Source: Caulobacter sp. X
Lineage (GTDB): Bacteria; Pseudomonadota; Alphaproteobacteria; Caulobacterales; Caulobacteraceae
NCBI RefSeq assembly: GCF_002742635.1
Contig: NZ_PEGF01000001.1
Location: forward strand, 372,001-436,000
DNA: 64,000 nucleotides
Reading direction: 5' to 3'
Position 1 is the first letter of the stretch. Every line of letters begins with the position of its first letter. The position numbers and the translations under genes are program-made. Shown piece after piece: positions 19,370 to 28,067 of this stretch. The notes under the pieces were generated by a model. That model searched no databases. It saw only the letters and a program-made list of their open reading frames with translations, and had not been told where the DNA came from.

Positions 19370-20026
19370 ATGTCTCTGCAAGCCAAGGCCGTCCCAGGCG
19401 CCCGTCTCCTGAACCCGACGGATCACACCCTGATCATGATCGACTTCCAGTCGCAGATGGCCTTCGCCACCAAGTCGATCGACGCCAGTCTGCTGCGCAC
19501 CAACGCCGCCCTGGTCGCCAGCGCCGCCGCCGGCTTCGGCGTCTCCACCATCCTGACGACGGTCGCCGAAAAGAGCTTCTCGGGCCCGATGTTCACGGAG
19601 GTCACCGACCCGTTTCCGGGTAAGCCCCTGCTGGACCGCACCTCGATGAACACGTGGGAAGACGCCCCGGTGATCGCCGAGGTCAACGCCATCGGCAAGT
19701 CGCGTATCGTGCTGGCGGGCCTCTGGACCTCGGTCTGCATCGTCGGCCCCGCGCTGTCGGCGCTGGATCAAGGCTACGAGGTGTTCGTGATCACCGACGC
19801 CTGCGGCGACGTCTCCAACGAGGCCCACGAGCGCGCTGTCACCCGCATGGTGCAAGCCGGCGCCCAGCCGATGACCTCGCTGCAATATCTGCTCGAACTG
19901 CAACGCGACTGGGCTCGCGCCGAGACCTACGAGCTGACGACGGGCGTCGCCAAGAAGTTCGGCGGGGCCTACGGCCTGGGCGTCACCTACGCCAAGACCA
20001 TGTTCGGCGCGTCGGAAGGCCACTGA
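19370..20026 (+). CDS. Isochorismatase-fold cysteine hydrolase (YcaC-like)
   Basis: 218 residues. The isochorismatase-like fold is supported by Asp25 in LIMIDFQ and the nucleophile Cys123 in LWTSVCIVG, the same spacing as in YcaC-type enzymes. VFVITDACGDVSNEAHERAV is a conserved late strand-helix. AGAAGGA precedes ATG 19370. It is the first gene of a same-strand series with a XapX protein, an amidohydrolase, DoxX, DUF1275 and a porin. YcaC proteins are broad C-N hydrolase relatives with no settled substrate. Together with the downstream amidohydrolase this hints at breakdown of an amide or N-heterocycle, which is inference. Confidence 0.88.
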   Translation: MSLQAKAVPGARLLNPTDHTLIMIDFQSQMAFATKSIDASLLRTNAALVASAAAGFGVSTILTTVAEKSFSGPMFTEVTDPFPGKPLLDRTSMNTWEDAPVIAEVNAIGKSRIVLAGLWTSVCIVGPALSALDQGYEVFVITDACGDVSNEAHERAVTRMVQAGAQPMTSLQYLLELQRDWARAETYELTTGVAKKFGGAYGLGVTYAKTMFGASEGH

Positions 20027-20034
20027 CCGCTTCC

Positions 20035-20058
20035 GGGCGAGGCCAAAGGGCCTCGCCC
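20035..20058 (+). other. Intercistronic hairpin
   Basis: Perfect 10-bp stem GGGCGAGGCC / GGCCTCGCCC with an AAAG loop, placed between the YcaC-like gene and the XapX gene. No T tract follows, so read-through is expected. It probably protects the upstream mRNA segment or attenuates, giving more of the first enzyme. Confidence 0.55.
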
Positions 20059-20078
20059 GCCCTGTCCGGAGCGTCGCG

Positions 20079-20336
20079 ATGAAGCCCTATCTCCTATCTA
20101 TCGGCGCCGGCCTCTTGGTAGGCGTCCTCTATTCGCTGATGGGCGTGCGCTCCCCCGCTCCGCCCGCCATCGCCCTGCTGGGGTTGCTCGGCATGCTTCT
20201 GGGCGAGCAGGCCGTCCCCATCGCCAAGCGTCTGCTGACCAAGGCGCCGGTCACGGCCTATCTCAAAACGCCTGATTGCGCCGGCCGCGTGCTCGGCCCC
20301 CACGCCGGCGCCAAGACGCCCGAAGACCAGGCATGA
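20079..20336 (+). CDS. XapX-domain (DUF1427) small membrane protein
   Basis: 85 residues. Two hydrophobic helices, about residues 3-22 (PYLLSIGAGLLVGVLYSLMG) and 29-47, match the XapX family, whose members are short membrane proteins with no proven function. A GGAGCG site precedes ATG 20079. The stop overlaps the amidohydrolase start (ATGA). It may be an accessory of one of the membrane proteins in this operon. Confidence 0.85.
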   Translation: MKPYLLSIGAGLLVGVLYSLMGVRSPAPPAIALLGLLGMLLGEQAVPIAKRLLTKAPVTAYLKTPDCAGRVLGPHAGAKTPEDQA

Positions 20337-22282
20337 CGCCGGTCAATCGCCGCCAAGCGCTGGCCTTGGGCGCGGCCCTGCTTCCTAATCCCTTTCTCGC
20401 CGATCCTCGGAGGTCCGGTCCCATGTCCGCTCAAACCGATCTGCTGCTCGTCAACGGCAAGTTCACGACCCTCGACCGTAGCAATCCGCGCGCCGACGCT
20501 GCTCTGATCCGGGACTGCAAGTTCGCCGCGGTCGGCGAGGAGCGCGAGGTCCGCGCCGCCGCCGGCGCCAACCCCACTGCCATCGACCTGAAGGGCCGCC
20601 GGGTGATCCCGGGTCTGATCGACAGCCACATGCACATCATCCGCGGCGGGCTGAACTACAACATGGAGCTGCGCTGGGACGGCGTACCGACCCTGGCCGA
20701 CGCCATGGCCATGCTGAAGAAGCAGGCCGCCAACACCCCGCCGCCGCAGTGGGTGCGCGTGGTCGGCGGCTTCACAGAGCATCAGTTCGTCGAAAAGCGT
20801 CTACCGACCCTGGACGAGATCAACACCGCCGCGCCCGAGACGCCGGTGTTCATCCTGCACCTTTATGACCGCGCCCTGCTCAACCGCGCCGCCCTGCGCG
20901 CCGTCGGCTACACCAAGGACACGCCGAATCCGCCCGGCGGCGAGATCCAGCGCGACGCCTCGGGCGAGCCGACGGGCCTGCTGCTGGCCCAGCCGAACGC
21001 GACGATCCTCTACGCGACGCTGGCCAAGGGCCCGAAGCTTCCCCCCGAATACCAGCTGAACTCCACCCGCCACTTCATGCGCGAGATGAACCGTCTGGGC
21101 GTAACCGGCGTGATCGACGCCGGCGGCGGCTTCCAGAACTATCCCGACGACTACGAGATCATCGAGAAGCTGCACGCCGACGACCAGCTGACCCTGCGGA
21201 TCAGCTACAACCTGTTCACCCAGAAGCCGAAAGCCGAGCTCTCCGACTTCCAGAGCTGGTCCAAGCAGGTGAAGCCCGGCCAAGGCGACGACAAGTATCG
21301 CCACAACGGCGCGGGCGAGATGCTGGTCTACAGCGCCGCCGACTTCGAGGACTTCCGGGTCGAGCGCCCCGAGATGCCGGCCAACATGGAAAGCGACCTC
21401 GAGCCGGTCATCCGTCACCTGGTCGAGAACCGCTGGCCCTGGCGCCTGCACGCCACCTACGACGAGACGATAAGCCGGGCGCTCGACGTCTATGAGAAGG
21501 TCAACCGCGACATGCCGTTCGAGGGCCTGCACTGGTTCTTCGACCACGCCGAGACGATCAGCGACCGCAACATCGACCGTATCGCGGCCCTGGGCGGCGG
21601 CATCGCCGTGCAGCACCGCATGGCCTTCCAAGGCGAGTACTTCATGGAGCGCTACGGGGCCAAGGCCGCCGAGGCCACGCCCCCGATCGGCAAGATGCTG
21701 AAGGCCGGGATTCCGGTTGGGGCCGGCACGGATGCGACCCGTGTCGCCAGCTACAATCCCTGGGTCTCGCTGAACTGGCTGGTGACCGGCAAGACGGTGG
21801 GCGGCACGCGCCTCTACCCGCCGGCCAACCGCGTCGACCGCGAGGAAGCCCTTCGTCTCTGGACAACCGCCAACACCTGGTTCTCGAACGAGGAAGGCAA
21901 GAAGGGCCAGATCGCCGTCGGCCAGCTCGCCGACCTGGCCGTACTCAGCAGCGACTACCTGACCGTGCCCGAGGACGAGATCCCGCACCTGTCGTCGGTG
22001 CTGACCCTGTTGGGCGGCAAGGTGGTCCACGGCGAAGGCGACTTCGGCAAGCTGGCGCCGGTGCTGCCGCCGCCGATGCCAGACTGGTCGCCCGTGCGGA
22101 CGTTCGGCGGCTATCAGGACCGCTCTCGAAGCCACGCGCGCGCCCTGGCCTCAGCCTGCGGCTGCGCCAGCAGCTGCAATGTCCACGGCCACGATCACGC
22201 GGCCGCTTACGCCCGCGAAGCGCCGACCGCTGATGCGCGCTCCTTCTGGGGTGTGATGGGCTGCGGCTGCTGGGCGGTGTGA
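20333..22282 (+). CDS. YtcJ-like amidohydrolase with Cys/His-rich tail
   Basis: 649 residues. The N-terminus NRRQALALGAALLPNPF resembles a Tat leader. The amidohydrolase_3 (YtcJ) body has LLVNGKFTTLDR, the metal-binding DSHMHIIRGG, a further histidine motif HWFFDHAETI, and GAGTDATR with the catalytic aspartate. After the usual end at about residue 605, a tail holds CGCASSC, HGHDH and GCGCW, which could bind metal. ATG 20333 overlaps the XapX stop. YtcJ relatives hydrolyse cyclic or formylated amines, but their substrates vary widely. A DoxX gene follows after one base. Confidence 0.9.
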   Translation: MTPVNRRQALALGAALLPNPFLADPRRSGPMSAQTDLLLVNGKFTTLDRSNPRADAALIRDCKFAAVGEEREVRAAAGANPTAIDLKGRRVIPGLIDSHMHIIRGGLNYNMELRWDGVPTLADAMAMLKKQAANTPPPQWVRVVGGFTEHQFVEKRLPTLDEINTAAPETPVFILHLYDRALLNRAALRAVGYTKDTPNPPGGEIQRDASGEPTGLLLAQPNATILYATLAKGPKLPPEYQLNSTRHFMREMNRLGVTGVIDAGGGFQNYPDDYEIIEKLHADDQLTLRISYNLFTQKPKAELSDFQSWSKQVKPGQGDDKYRHNGAGEMLVYSAADFEDFRVERPEMPANMESDLEPVIRHLVENRWPWRLHATYDETISRALDVYEKVNRDMPFEGLHWFFDHAETISDRNIDRIAALGGGIAVQHRMAFQGEYFMERYGAKAAEATPPIGKMLKAGIPVGAGTDATRVASYNPWVSLNWLVTGKTVGGTRLYPPANRVDREEALRLWTTANTWFSNEEGKKGQIAVGQLADLAVLSSDYLTVPEDEIPHLSSVLTLLGGKVVHGEGDFGKLAPVLPPPMPDWSPVRTFGGYQDRSRSHARALASACGCASSCNVHGHDHAAAYAREAPTADARSFWGVMGCGCWAV

Positions 22283-22283
22283 A

Positions 22284-22712
22284 ATGATCCGTTCGCGAGA
22301 AACCCCAAGTGTCGTCGCCGCCATCCTCGACTGGCCGCCGACCGCGCTGATGGCTCGTCTGGCCCTGGTCAGCGCCTACCTGCTGGGCGCGGTCGTGAAG
22401 GCGACCGACTTCCCCGGCGCGGTGGCCGAACAAGCCCATTTTGGCATGAGCCCGCCGGCCTTCTGGGCCGTCCTGACCATCGCCGTCGAGATCGTCGGAC
22501 CGCTGCTGATCCTGACGCGTCGCTGGCTGTGGCTGGGCGCGGGCATGCTGGGCGCCTTCACCCTGTTGGCGGCGATCAAGGCCAACGCCTTCTGGGCGAT
22601 GCCTACCGGGCACGACCGCTTCATGGCCATGAACGCCTTCGTCGAACACATTGGTCTGATCGGCGGCTTCGCGTTGGTCGCGCTGCTTGATCGCCGGGAG
22701 CGCGCCGCGTGA
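22284..22712 (+). CDS. DoxX-family membrane protein
   Basis: 142 residues with four predicted membrane helices; FPGAVAEQAHFGMSPPAFWAVL carries the DoxX/SURF4-like consensus after helix 1. It starts one base after the amidohydrolase stop and its own stop overlaps the DUF1275 start (GTGA). DoxX proteins are linked to membrane redox or stress functions, but their roles are not well defined. Here it is one of three inner-membrane proteins in the operon. Confidence 0.87.
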   Translation: MIRSRETPSVVAAILDWPPTALMARLALVSAYLLGAVVKATDFPGAVAEQAHFGMSPPAFWAVLTIAVEIVGPLLILTRRWLWLGAGMLGAFTLLAAIKANAFWAMPTGHDRFMAMNAFVEHIGLIGGFALVALLDRRERAA

Positions 22713-23407
22713 GCGCCCCCCGTCCCGTTCGCCTGGCCGGCGTCACCGGCATGAGCATGGCCTTCGTCGGCGGCTATATCGACGTCATCGGCTTCGTGCT
22801 GCTGTTTGGCCTGTTCGTCGCCCATGCCACCGGCAACATCGTCATGCTTGGCGTCGGCTTGGCTGGCGACGCCAGCGGCTTGGCGACCAAGTTGCTGGCC
22901 CTGCCCGTGTTCATCGGAACCGTAGCCGCCACCTACGCCCTGATCCGTTGGCGCAACGCCAGGGGACAGCCGTGCGAGGTGCTGGTGCTGGCGCTGCAGG
23001 CCCTCCTGCTGCTGGTCTTCATGTTGCTGACCGCCCACGCCCTGCCCGCCGCCGGCGCCAACGCCCCTGGTGTCATGTTGGCGGGTTTGGTCGGGGTGGT
23101 CGCCATGGCGGTTCAGAACGTCGCGGCCCGCGTGGTGTTCGCCCATCTGGCGCCCACCACCATGATGACGGGGAACGTCACGCAGATGGCGATCGACCTC
23201 GTCGACCTAGTGGTGGCCCGAGGCCGGCCTGACGAGGCTCTGAAGACACGAATCCGCAAGACCTGGCCGCCTGTTCTGGCCTTCGCCTTCGGCGCAGTGG
23301 GCGGCGCGCTCGGCGTGCTGTTCGCTGGCCCTTGGAGCCTCGGCCTTGGCGTCGTCGTGGTCGGCATCCTGGCGGTGCTGCACGCCCTGCGCGGAGAACG
23401 GTCGTGA
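22709..23407 (+). CDS. DUF1275 (YoaK-like) membrane protein
   Basis: 232 residues with six predicted membrane helices. The DUF1275 hallmarks are GGYIDVIGFV near the start, FVAHATGNIVMLG after helix 1, and the repeat-like TTMMTGNVTQMAIDL in the second half. The GTG start at 22709 overlaps the DoxX stop, and the TGA overlaps the next GTG. The family is thought to be transporter-like but no substrate is established. Placed between a DoxX protein and an outer-membrane porin, it is a candidate inner-membrane carrier for the operon's substrate. Confidence 0.87.
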   Translation: MSAPRPVRLAGVTGMSMAFVGGYIDVIGFVLLFGLFVAHATGNIVMLGVGLAGDASGLATKLLALPVFIGTVAATYALIRWRNARGQPCEVLVLALQALLLLVFMLLTAHALPAAGANAPGVMLAGLVGVVAMAVQNVAARVVFAHLAPTTMMTGNVTQMAIDLVDLVVARGRPDEALKTRIRKTWPPVLAFAFGAVGGALGVLFAGPWSLGLGVVVVGILAVLHALRGERS

Positions 23408-24759
23408 AGCTGGTCACACCTATCGTGCTGGTCGCGCAGGCGAGCGCCGGCGCCGCTCAAGCGTCCGAGTCGCCCGCCTTCAAGCTCGTGCGGTCCGACG
23501 AGGACTATGGCTACCTAAGCAACGTGACCGACCGCACCGGACTCGATCCGCTGCGCTACGTCCCGCTGGGCGGCGACGCCTATCTGAGCCTAGGTGGTGA
23601 AGCGCGCCTGCGCGTGGACGCCGTCGACAAGCCGCGTTTCGGCCTTGGCGGCGCGCAGACCGACACCTTCGCTCTGGGCCGACTGCTGCTGAGCGGCGAC
23701 CTGCGCCTGGGGCAAGCTGTAAGGGTCTATGGCGAGCTTGGCGTGCATCGGGACTACGGCAAGAAAGACAAGCCCGGCGCCACCGATCGCGATGGTGTCG
23801 ACGCTCAGGTCCTGTTCGTCGACGTCACGCCCGCTTCAGGCTGGCGCCTCCGCCTTGGGCGCCAGGAACTGCAGTTCAACGCGACACAGCGCTTCGTCGC
23901 AGTGCGCGAGGCGCCGAACATCCGCCAGAGCTTCGATGGCGCGCGGATCACCCACACCGCGGGCCCGCTGAAACTGGACGCGTTCTACCTCCAGCCCGTC
24001 GTCATCTCGACCGGCGCCTTCGACGATACGCGCAGCCGCACGCAACGCTTCTACGGCCTGTATGCCTCGACGCGCCTGTCGCCGCGCCAGACGCTGGACC
24101 TCTACGCCCTCGGACTCGAGCGCGACGCCGTGCGCTTCGGAACGGTGACGGGCGACGAGCGCAGGACCAGCCTCGGGGCCAGACTCGCGGGGACCGAGGG
24201 CAAGTTCGACTATGAGGCCGAAGGCGTCGCGCAAGGCGGCCGCTTCGCCGGCCGCCGCATCCGCGCCTTCGCCGTCTCGGCAAGCGGAGGCTTTACGCTG
24301 GACCAGCCCTGGAAGCCGCGTCTGGGCTTGCGATTGGACGCCGGGTCAGGCGATCGGAACCCCACGGACGGTCGCCTGGGCACTTTCAACCCGATGTTCC
24401 CGAAGGGCGCCTATTTCAACGAAACGGGCCTCTTCAGCTGGGGCAATCTAGCCTCCCTGCGCGCCAGCCTTGGCGTCACGCCGTCGAAAGCCGTCAGCCT
24501 CGAGGCTAGCTATACAGCGCATCGCCTATGGACGGGCGACGACGCGATCTACCTGCAGCCTCTAGCTCCGCTCGCCGCCGCACGTCCTGGCCAGTCCAAG
24601 GACGTTGGCGACGCCATGCAGTTGGACGCGTCATGGCAGGCGACCCGAAACTTCAAGCTCCAAGGCCAACTGGCGCGGCAGGACGCAGGGCCCGCCGTTC
24701 GTGCGCTAGGCGGTAAGGCGGTGAGCCTCGCTGTGCTGTTCGCGCAGTTCAGGTTCTGA
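23404..24759 (+). CDS. Alginate-export-family outer membrane porin
   Basis: 451 residues. A signal peptide (MKLVTPIVLVAQASAGAAQA) is followed by an alternating beta-strand pattern of about 18 strands that ends in SLAVLFAQFRF with terminal Phe. Family markers are YLSLGGEARLRVD near the start, WRLRLGRQELQF and EAPNIRQSFDGAR. The GTG start overlaps the DUF1275 stop, so the porin is translationally coupled to the operon. Members outside alginate producers serve as porins for small organic solutes. It is convergent with the GMC small-subunit gene, with 2 nt between the stops. Confidence 0.88.
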   Translation: MKLVTPIVLVAQASAGAAQASESPAFKLVRSDEDYGYLSNVTDRTGLDPLRYVPLGGDAYLSLGGEARLRVDAVDKPRFGLGGAQTDTFALGRLLLSGDLRLGQAVRVYGELGVHRDYGKKDKPGATDRDGVDAQVLFVDVTPASGWRLRLGRQELQFNATQRFVAVREAPNIRQSFDGARITHTAGPLKLDAFYLQPVVISTGAFDDTRSRTQRFYGLYASTRLSPRQTLDLYALGLERDAVRFGTVTGDERRTSLGARLAGTEGKFDYEAEGVAQGGRFAGRRIRAFAVSASGGFTLDQPWKPRLGLRLDAGSGDRNPTDGRLGTFNPMFPKGAYFNETGLFSWGNLASLRASLGVTPSKAVSLEASYTAHRLWTGDDAIYLQPLAPLAAARPGQSKDVGDAMQLDASWQATRNFKLQGQLARQDAGPAVRALGGKAVSLAVLFAQFRF

Positions 24760-24761
24760 CC

Positions 24762-25325
24762 TTAGCGCGTCGCCCAGGCCCGCCCGACCTCCGCCAGGGG
24801 AATACAGCCGTGATACGCGCCGGGCACCGGATCGTACTTCAAGGCCATGGTCGCGCCGGGTTCGGACGTGAAGTAGCCGATCGTCACCCAGTCCTCCAAC
24901 GCCGCGAAGAAATGCGGCTGGCTGGGGTTTTGCCCCTTCGCGACCGCCGCCTCCTGGTCATACGCCGTCAGCATCGCGACCTGTTGCTCGGGCTTCAGCG
25001 CCGCGAAGACGTCGCCATGCGATGCCCGGGCGTCGGCGTCCATCCGCGTCAGGCCGCCGATCAGCAGGTCCTTCTGGGTCTTGTCGCAATAGTTGGCCAA
25101 GGCGCGGTCGATGAACTGCGGCACGCCGGCCTGCCGCGCCCCGGGCGTATCGGTGGTCGGAATGATCAACTCAGCCACTACGTCGACCAGGCGCGCCTGG
25201 TCGCTGGTCAGGGCCGTGGGCGTCCAGCCGAGCGTCGGCGCGGCGGCCGCGCGGCTGGCCCAGCCGGTCGCCGCCGCCCCGACCGTGAGCGCCAGACCCT
25301 TGAGAGCGTCGCGTCGGTGCAGCAT
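24762..25325 (-). CDS. Gluconate 2-dehydrogenase subunit 3-like (GMC small subunit, Tat signal)
   Basis: 187 residues. A twin-arginine leader (HRRDALKGLALTVGAAATGW) precedes the subunit 3 fold with VDVVAELIIPTTDTPGA, YFTSEPGATMALKYDPVPG and a final CIPLAEVGRAWA. ATG 25325 overlaps the GMC stop (ATGA), so the two subunits are made together. In FAD-glucose dehydrogenase and the Caulobacter lactose-oxidising LacF/LacA pair, the small subunit carries the only export signal and takes the catalytic subunit with it. The same is expected here, since the GMC partner has none. Confidence 0.9.
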   Translation of the reverse strand: MLHRRDALKGLALTVGAAATGWASRAAAAPTLGWTPTALTSDQARLVDVVAELIIPTTDTPGARQAGVPQFIDRALANYCDKTQKDLLIGGLTRMDADARASHGDVFAALKPEQQVAMLTAYDQEAAVAKGQNPSQPHFFAALEDWVTIGYFTSEPGATMALKYDPVPGAYHGCIPLAEVGRAWATR

Positions 25326-27064
25326 CACAGATCTCCCCGCTTGCGAGCCTTCACGGCATGGTCGGCCGCCCGCGCCGTTAGCGCCATATAGGTCAGGGAC
25401 GGGTTTACGCACGACGCCGAAGTCATGGCCGCGCCGTCCGTCACATAGACGTTCTTGCACTCGTGGACCTGATTGTGGGCATTCAGCACCGAGGTCTTCG
25501 GATCGCGGCCCATGCGGGCTGTGCCCATCTCGTGGATGCCCAGACCAGGCGCATAGCCGCCGTCGTAGCCGCGAACGTTCTTGAAGCCCGCCGCCTCCAG
25601 CATCTCGGCCGCAGCGTTCTGCATGTCCTTGCGCATGGCCAGCTCGTTCTCGCGCATGGTCACGTTCATGGTCAGGGTCGGAAGGCCGAACTCGTCCTTC
25701 ACGTCGCGGTTCAAGGTGACGCGGTTGTCCTCGTAAGGGAGGATTTCGCCGAAACCGCCCAGGCCCATGCTCCAGGGACCAGGCTGTGTCAGGGCCGCCT
25801 TGCGCTCGGCGCCAAAGCCGCGTCCGCCCTTCTTCAGGTCGCGCTCCCAGCCGGGTCGCGAGGCGCCGCCCTGGTAACCGAAACCGCGCAGGTAGTCGGA
25901 CCGCTTGGTCGCGGCGTCGCCGAGGTTGCGGAAGCGCGGCACGTAGATGCCGTTGGGCCGGCGGCCAGAGTAGTACATGTCGGCGAACTCGGGCGCCTCG
26001 CCGCTGGCGCCGACGCCCAGGTGGTGGTCCATCACGTTGCGGCCCAGCTGGTCGCTGCCGTTGCCGAAGCCGTTGGGGAACCGCGAGCTGGTCGAGTTCA
26101 TCATGATCCAGGCCGAATTCAGCGCCGAGGCGCAGAGGAACACGACGTCGGCGTAGAACTCCTCGTCCTTGCGGGTGGTCGCGTCCAGAATCCGCACACC
26201 GCTGGCCCGTCCAGCCTTCTCGTCATAGATCAGCTCGGTCACGATCGAGTTGGGTCGGATCACCAGGTTGCCCGTGCGCTCGGCCGCGACCAGCCCGCCG
26301 GAGTTCGAGCTGTAGTAGCCGCCGAATGGGCAGCCGCGGATGCACATGTTGCGGTACTGGCACTTGGTGCGGCCCAGGCTGAGCTGCTCCTCGGTCGGCG
26401 CGGTCAGGTGGGCCGTGCGGCCCATGGTGATGCGCCGCTCCGGGAAGCGCGCCTCGGAGCGCGTCTTGAAGGCTTTCTCGACGCAGTTCATCTCCATCGG
26501 CGGCTGGTAGACGCCGTCCGGCAGCTGCGGTAGGCCCTCGGCCTGCCCCGAGACGCCGATGAAGCGCTCGACGTGGTCGTACCAGGGCGCGAGATCCTCG
26601 TAGCGGATCGGCCAATCGACCGCGATGCCTTCGCGGGCGTTGGCCTCAAAGTCGATCGGGCTGTGGCGATAGCTCTGACGCCCCCAGGTCAACGAACGGC
26701 CGCCGACGTGATAACCGCGGATCCAGTCGAACCGGTTAGTCTCGGTATAGGGATTGGTATCGTCGCGGACGAAGAAGTGCTGGGTGTACTCCGTCATGGT
26801 ATAGCCCGTGCGGCGCTGCACCGGATATCGGGCCGACAGCTCGTCAGGCGGGAGCTGCCCCTGCGGATACTTCGTCTGCCAGGGATCCAGGGTGGCGGTC
26901 GGATAGTCCTCGAGGTGACGAACCATGCGTCCGCGCTCGAGCACCAGAACCTTGAGCCCCTTTTCCGTGAGTTCCTTGGCGGCGATGCCGCCGGTGATCC
27001 CGCTGCCGACCACGATGGCGTCGTAGGTGTTCTTACGACGCGCTCGACCATTTAGGTTGGCCAT
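25325..27064 (-). CDS. GMC oxidoreductase, membrane-associated sugar dehydrogenase type
   Basis: 579 residues. The Rossmann motif AIVVGSGITGGIAAKEL begins at about residue 16, then GYHVGGRSLTWGR. The GMC C-terminal domain has GIHEMGTARMG and a terminal NPSLTYMALTARAA. A cysteine group CQYRNMCIRGCPFGG in the middle recalls the iron-sulphur site of FAD-glucose dehydrogenases. The start ATG 27064 has AAAGGGAG upstream. No export signal is seen. The family oxidises sugar or glycoside hydroxyls and passes electrons to a cytochrome c, one of which is encoded at 28145. With DUF1080 neighbours, glycoside 3-dehydrogenase is the best guess. Confidence 0.88.
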   Translation of the reverse strand: MANLNGRARRKNTYDAIVVGSGITGGIAAKELTEKGLKVLVLERGRMVRHLEDYPTATLDPWQTKYPQGQLPPDELSARYPVQRRTGYTMTEYTQHFFVRDDTNPYTETNRFDWIRGYHVGGRSLTWGRQSYRHSPIDFEANAREGIAVDWPIRYEDLAPWYDHVERFIGVSGQAEGLPQLPDGVYQPPMEMNCVEKAFKTRSEARFPERRITMGRTAHLTAPTEEQLSLGRTKCQYRNMCIRGCPFGGYYSSNSGGLVAAERTGNLVIRPNSIVTELIYDEKAGRASGVRILDATTRKDEEFYADVVFLCASALNSAWIMMNSTSSRFPNGFGNGSDQLGRNVMDHHLGVGASGEAPEFADMYYSGRRPNGIYVPRFRNLGDAATKRSDYLRGFGYQGGASRPGWERDLKKGGRGFGAERKAALTQPGPWSMGLGGFGEILPYEDNRVTLNRDVKDEFGLPTLTMNVTMRENELAMRKDMQNAAAEMLEAAGFKNVRGYDGGYAPGLGIHEMGTARMGRDPKTSVLNAHNQVHECKNVYVTDGAAMTSASCVNPSLTYMALTARAADHAVKARKRGDL

Positions 27065-27239
27065 GTTCGCTCCCTTTGCGGTCCGCTCGCCAGACCGCGC
27101 CGGCATGCTTACGCAACGCGACGCCAACCCTGGATGGAACCCATCATTCTTGCCTGGAGGCTTCCATGAAATGGGTTACATTGCAAGAAAGCTCGACATT
27201 CGATCGCGAAAAGTGGGCGTCCGGGAGGAAGAAAGCACC
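27065..27239. promoter_or_regulatory. Divergent promoter region, GMC dehydrogenase / DUF1080
   Basis: 175 nt between divergent starts. It must carry both promoters and the ribosome sites AAAGGGAG (for GMC) and GGGAGGA (for DUF1080). A weak TTCG-N4-CGAA dyad lies near 27197. No copy of the LacI-like site at 32995 is seen, so separate control is possible. Confidence 0.35.
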
Positions 27240-28067
27240 ATGACCATCTTGTCCGCGTCGGCGCGGGGTTCCGGCCTGGCCGCGCTCGTGCTCGGTCTGG
27301 TTGCGACCGCGAGCCCAGCATTCTCTCAGGACCTCAAGGCGGCCCCCTGGAAACCGCTGTTCGATGGCAAGAGCCTGGACGGCTGGATTCCCAAGATCGC
27401 CAAGCACCCCGTCGGCGAGAACTATCAGCAAACCTTTGTTGTCGATAACGGCGCGATCAAGGTCTCATACGCCGGCTACAAGACCATGGACGGCCAGTTC
27501 GGCCACCTCTTCTACAAGACGCCGTTCAAAGCCTACCGCCTCCGCTTGACCTACCGTTTCCTGACCGACGGCGCCCTACCCGACACGCCCGCCTGGGCGC
27601 GTAGCAACAGCGGGATCATGTTCCATAGCCAAAGCCCCGAGAGCATGACGGTCAACCAGTCGTTCCCGGTCTCGGTGGAGTTCCAACTCTTGGGCAAGGA
27701 CGGCGATGCGCGCCGAGCCACCGCCGCGGTCTGCACGCCGGGCGTCACCATCACCATCGACGGACAGAAGGTGAAGGAGCACTGCACCCCTTCCGCCAAC
27801 GCGCCGACCGTTCCGAACGGAACCTGGGTCAAGGCCGAGCTTGAAGTGCGGCCGAACGGCGAGGTCTTCGAGAAGATCGACGGCGTCGTCGTCCACCACT
27901 ACGCGGACATCACGCTGGATCCGGACGACACCGTCGCCGACGGCGCCAAGCCGTACATCCTGGCCCGCGGCGCTCAGCGGGTGACCGAGGGCTACATCGC
28001 TCTGCAGAGCGAAGGCCATCCGATCGAGTTCAAGGACATCGAGATCCAGAAGCTGACGGCGCGCTAG
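27240..28067 (+). CDS. Secreted DUF1080 protein (3-keto-glycoside hydrolase family), copy 1
   Basis: 275 residues. A signal peptide ends at SPAFSQ. The concanavalin-like DUF1080 fold opens with LFDGKSLDGW and has ARSNSGIMFHSQ, VSVEFQLLG and the final EGHPIEFKDIEIQ. GGGAGGA lies 10 nt before ATG 27240. The family includes 3-keto-disaccharide hydrolases, which cleave glycosides after C3 oxidation. This gene is divergent from a GMC dehydrogenase that could make such a substrate. The second family member at 34103 shares under half its visible residues, so the two may differ in aglycone preference. Confidence 0.88.
   Translation: MTILSASARGSGLAALVLGLVATASPAFSQDLKAAPWKPLFDGKSLDGWIPKIAKHPVGENYQQTFVVDNGAIKVSYAGYKTMDGQFGHLFYKTPFKAYRLRLTYRFLTDGALPDTPAWARSNSGIMFHSQSPESMTVNQSFPVSVEFQLLGKDGDARRATAAVCTPGVTITIDGQKVKEHCTPSANAPTVPNGTWVKAELEVRPNGEVFEKIDGVVVHHYADITLDPDDTVADGAKPYILARGAQRVTEGYIALQSEGHPIEFKDIEIQKLTAR

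Noticed and set aside
20276..20332. Earlier in-frame ATG for the amidohydrolase inside the XapX gene
   Set aside because: The Tat-like leader and the ATGA coupling point to 20333. The upstream part is Arg/Pro-rich and lies within XapX.
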